Origin: an uncultured Bacilli bacterium
GTDB lineage: Bacteria; Bacillota_I; Bacilli_A; RF39; UBA660
Assembly: GCA_947627405.1 (NCBI GenBank)
Contig: CANQVY010000093.1
Span: 1 to 5,205, forward strand
Direction of reading: 5' to 3'
Length of the DNA stretch: 5,205 bases
Below are positions 5,048 through 5,205 of this stretch, one piece after another. The position numbers and the translations under genes are program-made. Positions within the stretch are counted from its first letter, which is position 1, and each line of letters starts with the position of its first letter. Under the pieces are notes generated by a model that did no database searches, was not told the origin of the DNA, and saw only the letters and a program-made list of their open reading frames with translations.

Positions 5048-5205
5048 ATGTCAAGAGAAGAATTAACAGACAAAGATGAATATGAATTAATAGAATTATT
5101 GGTTCAAGATATTGATCATAATAAAGAAAAAATAAAAGAAAGATTGAAATTAAATAATCAATTATTACAACAATTGATATCTTATGATATTAGAGAAATG
5201 GAACA
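5008..5205 (+). repeat. 5' conserved block, copy 3 of 3 (cut by window end)
   Basis: This aligns with the other two blocks from the same offset, 40 nt before the start codon, to the window end. The A run is interrupted (GAAAATAG) and the start is ATG instead of GTG. Confidence 0.85.
5048..5205 (+). CDS. Pentapeptide-repeat protein, third paralogue (3' truncated by window)
   Basis: An open frame from ATG at 5048 to the window end encodes 52 complete codons, beginning MSREELTDKDEYELIELL. It contains KEKIKERLKLNNQLLQQLIS and ends at the MEQ of the shared N-terminal domain. It matches the first 52 residues of the two preceding genes with few substitutions (such as D21, N36 and D47). It has its own promoter-like sequence and ribosome binding site. 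The repeat region is expected just beyond the window, but its length cannot be known, and the gene could even be a short remnant. Confidence 0.85.
   Translation, partial: MSREELTDKDEYELIELLVQDIDHNKEKIKERLKLNNQLLQQLISYDIREME

Overview
The window is strongly AT-rich DNA from a low-GC Gram-positive bacterium (Bacillota or a relative, plausibly a Bacilli/Erysipelotrichia-like or gut-associated lineage). Three observations support this: the gene order rel-dtd, which is common in Firmicutes; perfect AAGGAGGT-type ribosome binding sites; and A/T-ending codons throughout. Two genes end in TGA and tryptophan is written TGG, so the TGA-as-Trp code of Mycoplasma is not in use.

Positions 1-2400 are a compact housekeeping operon on the + strand. 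It holds the 3' part of a long RelA/SpoT-family (p)ppGpp enzyme gene (TGS, helical, zinc-finger-like and ACT regions), then dtd (D-aminoacyl-tRNA deacylase), then an AI-2E/PerM-family membrane protein. Both junctions are 4-nt ATGA overlaps, which suggests translational coupling. A strong intrinsic terminator overlaps the last codons of the membrane protein gene and closes the operon. A spacer of about 350 bp follows, with no supported gene; it holds a 12-bp perfect palindrome and, at its end, a promoter.

Positions 2700-5205 are a different kind of locus: a head-to-tail array of at least three paralogous pentapeptide-repeat protein genes, the third cut by the window end. Each copy carries the same short cassette (TATAAT -10 box, very short leader, AAGGAGGT ribosome binding site, 7-nt spacing), a nearly identical ~56-residue charged helical N-terminal domain, a variable number of 42-residue (126-bp) repeats, and a conserved basic C-terminal tail ending SLFQNK (seen in the two complete copies). 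Copy 1 has eight full repeats and copy 2 has three. The 42-residue unit reads as eight pentapeptides plus a two-residue insertion, i.e. two turns of a right-handed quadrilateral beta-helix with a regular bulge. Copy 1 also shows a higher-order 84-residue (252-bp) alternation and long identical DNA blocks two units apart. This points to growth and shrinkage by unequal recombination.

The operon and the array share orientation but are separated by the terminator, so they are probably expressed independently. The function of the array is unknown. It looks like an expanding multigene family of cytoplasmic beta-helix proteins of variable length, and it is the most interesting part of the window.
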